Below are positions 13,739 through 15,306 of a stretch of 15,306 nucleotides of DNA, one piece after another. The notes beneath the pieces are model-generated. The model made no database searches. It was not told the origin of the DNA and saw only the letters and a list, made by a program, of their open reading frames with translations. The position numbers and the translations under genes were made by a program. The stretch comes from Bacillota bacterium (GTDB lineage Bacteria; Bacillota_A; Clostridia; Lachnospirales; Bianqueaceae), in assembly GCA_017420625.1 (NCBI GenBank), contig JAFOIR010000422.1, positions 1-15,306 of the forward strand, read 5' to 3'. The stretch's first letter is position 1; every line of letters begins with the position of its first letter.

Positions 13739-14584
13739 TTAACCCTCCTCCTGTTTTTTCAGCAGAGCTGAAAGCTCGTTCATAGCCTGCTCGTATTCCG
13801 CATCATTCGGCGCTTTGCCGTGCCATCCGGCCTGGTTTTCCATGTAGGAAACGCCTTTGCCCTTAGTAGTTTTCATCACGACCGCATAGGGTTTGCCCTT
13901 GGTCGCCTTGGCATGGGCGATCGCCGCCTCGATCTGATCAAGATCCTGACCATCGATCGTCTCGACTTCCAGGCCGAAAGCCTTCAGCTTTTCGTCGATG
14001 GGATACGGGCTCATGACCTTACTGATCTCACCGTCGATCTGCAGGTTGTTGTTGTCAATGAAAACACACAGATTATCCAGTTTGTAATGTGCGGCGAACA
14101 TCATGGCTTCCCAGACTTCACCTTCCTGGATCTCACCGTCGCCAAGCAGTGCATAAACACGGTTTTCTTTTCCCTGATGCTTGAAGCCCTTGGCCATACC
14201 GCAGGCAGCGGAAACGCCCTGGCCCAGCGAACCGGTGGACATATCTACGCCCGGCACATCGTTCATATTCGGATGGCCCTGCAGATAACTGCCCACATGG
14301 CGCAGCGTCTTGAGGTCTTCGACCGGGAAGAAACCGCGGTTTGCCAGCGTGGAGTACAGAAGCGGCGCCGCATGTCCTTTGGAAAGAACGAAGCGGTCCC
14401 TCTCTTCCCAGCGGGGATTCTTCGGATCGATCTTCATTTCTTTAAAATACAGATACGTCAGCAGTTCCGCAGACGACAGGCTTCCGCCGGGATGGCCGCT
14501 CTTTGCGGCATGAGTTCCTTCGATGATTCCCATGCGGATCTTCGTCGCAGTGATTTGTAAATTCTTCTTTTCTTCGTTTGTCAT
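13739..14584 (-). CDS. tkt: Transketolase, N-terminal (TPP-binding) subunit
   Basis: This is a 281-residue protein carrying the thiamine diphosphate-binding PP domain. AAKSGHPGGSLSSAE (26-40) and LSKGHAAPLLY (67-77) hold the substrate-contacting histidines. The TPP motif is GDGEIQEGEVWEA (148-160), ending in DNNN (177-180). The start at 14584 (MTNEEKK) has GGAGG five bases upstream; the open frame back to 14668 runs through the promoter. Together with the next gene it makes one transketolase, the usual split form in many Gram-positive anaerobes and archaea. First gene of the operon, transcribed divergently from cellobiose phosphorylase. Confidence 0.95.
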   Translation of the reverse strand: MTNEEKKNLQITATKIRMGIIEGTHAAKSGHPGGSLSSAELLTYLYFKEMKIDPKNPRWEERDRFVLSKGHAAPLLYSTLANRGFFPVEDLKTLRHVGSYLQGHPNMNDVPGVDMSTGSLGQGVSAACGMAKGFKHQGKENRVYALLGDGEIQEGEVWEAMMFAAHYKLDNLCVFIDNNNLQIDGEISKVMSPYPIDEKLKAFGLEVETIDGQDLDQIEAAIAHAKATKGKPYAVVMKTTKGKGVSYMENQAGWHGKAPNDAEYEQAMNELSALLKKQEEG

Positions 14585-14618
14585 GAGTGCCTCCAATCTT
14601 AGGGCATATTCATGTTCT

Positions 14619-14648
14619 ATTATACACTTTTCCTGTAGTGCTTCGCAA
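14619..14648 (-). promoter_or_regulatory. Promoter of the transketolase operon
   Basis: On the minus strand TATAAT (14624-14619, perfect) lies 18 bases from TTGCGA (14648-14643, four of six). The leader would be about 28 bases before the ATG at 14584. Confidence 0.7.
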
Positions 14649-14670
14649 GCTAAATAAGCAGAAATCACTC

Positions 14671-14699
14671 TTTACTTTTCCCGGGTCGTTTCATATAAT
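14671..14699 (+). promoter_or_regulatory. Promoter of cellobiose phosphorylase
   Basis: TATAAT (14694-14699, perfect) is preceded at exactly 17 bases by TTTACT (14671-14676, four of six). It is divergent from the transketolase promoter, with about 22 bases between the two -35 boxes, so a regulator could affect both. Confidence 0.72.
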
Positions 14700-14704
14700 G
14701 AAAC
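14688..14704. promoter_or_regulatory. Operator-like inverted repeat over the -10 box
   Basis: GTTTCATATAATGAAAC has perfect 7-base arms (14688-14694 and 14698-14704) around ATA and covers the whole -10 hexamer. A repressor bound here would block polymerase. It is not a catabolite-response (cre) consensus, and I cannot name the regulator. Confidence 0.55.
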
Positions 14705-14743
14705 TAACTATGCACGCCAATTTCAAAGAAAAGAGGGTTACTT

Positions 14744-15306
14744 ATGAAGTTTGGTTTTTTCGATGATGTCCGCAAAGAATATGTCATCACGACTCCGAAA
14801 ACACCCCTGCCCTGGATCAACTATCTGGGATCTCAGGATTTCTTCGGACTGATCAGCAATACCGGCGGCGGCTACTGCTTCTACAAGGATGCAAAGCTCC
14901 TGCGTCTTACCCGTTACCGCTACAATAACTGCCCCATGGATCTTGGCGGCCGTTACTACTACATCAAGGACGGGGATACCGTCTGGAATCCCGGCTGGAT
15001 GCCTGTAAAGACCGAGCTCGATTCCTATGAGTGCCGTCACGGTCTGGGCTATTCCGTATTCACTTCCAGCAAGAACGGCCTTCAGGCTGAACTCACCGCT
15101 TTCGTACCGGTTTCCGACACCTGCGAGATCCATCGTCTTAAACTGACGAACCAATCCGATACGCCGAAGAATATCGATCTGTTCAGTTTCATCGAGTTCT
15201 GTCTCTGGAATGCACAGGATGACATGTCCAACTTCCAGAGAAACTTCTCCACCGGCGAAGTCGAAGTGATCGGCAGCACCATCTATCATAAGACCGAATA
15301 CCGCGA
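14744..15306 (+). CDS. Cellobiose phosphorylase (GH94), N-terminal part
   Basis: The first 187 residues are present and the gene runs off the right edge; full-length family members are about 810 residues. The start at 14744 has AGAGGG about six bases upstream. The N-terminus [20 protein letters not shown] (1-20) and then [21 protein letters not shown] (23-43), RYRYNN (57-62), DLGGRYYY (66-73) and [12 protein letters not shown] (94-105) are the N-terminal beta-sandwich of GH94 and match cellobiose phosphorylases better than cellodextrin or chitobiose phosphorylases. The catalytic (alpha/alpha)6 domain lies outside the window. The enzyme splits intracellular cellobiose with phosphate into glucose 1-phosphate and glucose, saving ATP. 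No signal peptide is present, as expected for a cytoplasmic enzyme. Divergent from the transketolase operon. Confidence 0.93.
   Translation, partial: MKFGFFDDVRKEYVITTPKTPLPWINYLGSQDFFGLISNTGGGYCFYKDAKLLRLTRYRYNNCPMDLGGRYYYIKDGDTVWNPGWMPVKTELDSYECRHGLGYSVFTSSKNGLQAELTAFVPVSDTCEIHRLKLTNQSDTPKNIDLFSFIEFCLWNAQDDMSNFQRNFSTGEVEVIGSTIYHKTEYR

Noticed and set aside
14738..15289. Minus-strand open frame of 183 codons at the right edge
   Set aside because: Antisense to cellobiose phosphorylase, whose N-terminal signature is unmistakable on the plus strand.

Overview
The window reads as chromosomal DNA of a carbohydrate-fermenting member of the Firmicutes, most likely Clostridia (Lachnospiraceae or a relative). 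The reasons are strong AGGAGG-type ribosome binding sites, tight co-directional operons, a split transketolase, a serC-serA-DUF1015 operon, a HelD-type RNA polymerase recycling helicase, a DUF6472-like small protein and a GH94 cellobiose phosphorylase. The assignment is inferred from gene content only. I see no phage, transposase, CRISPR, tRNA or rRNA.

Layout. (1) Positions 1-168 hold the C-terminal end of a glycolate oxidase/D-lactate dehydrogenase-type FAD-linked oxidase (+). A 358-base AT-rich spacer follows, with several hairpins and a bidirectional terminator. (2) A minus-strand sugar cassette (3808 to 527) encodes a Gfo/Idh/MocA oxidoreductase, xylulokinase XylB and a Nim-like pyridoxamine-phosphate-oxidase-fold protein. 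(3) A single plus-strand gene (3982-4536) encodes a DUF937/YidB-like protein with its own promoter and terminator. A 463-base gene-free stretch follows, and 4635-4866 in it is full of mutually exclusive inverted repeats. (4) A minus-strand serine operon (8742 to 5000) has a near-consensus promoter, a structured 5' leader, serC, serA, a DUF1015 protein, a 58-residue cysteine-rich DUF6472-like protein and a strong terminator. (5) A minus-strand operon (14584 to 8961) encodes the two transketolase halves, an uncharacterised probable TIM-barrel protein, an MscS channel and HelD. (6) At the right edge, divergent from transketolase, is the start of cellobiose phosphorylase (+). A perfect inverted repeat overlaps its -10 box.

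How the genes fit together. Cellobiose phosphorylase, xylulokinase, the Gfo/Idh enzyme and transketolase together suggest plant-polysaccharide sugar use feeding the pentose phosphate pathway. SerC and SerA draw 3-phosphoglycerate into serine synthesis. No serB is visible, which makes the co-transcribed DUF1015 protein a candidate for a step in serine or phosphoserine metabolism (inference).

Most promising for follow-up: the DUF1015/DUF6472 tail of the serine operon and the perfect palindrome in front of it, the structured serC leader, the 4635-4866 element, the uncharacterised protein co-transcribed with transketolase, and the operator-like palindrome at the cellobiose phosphorylase promoter.
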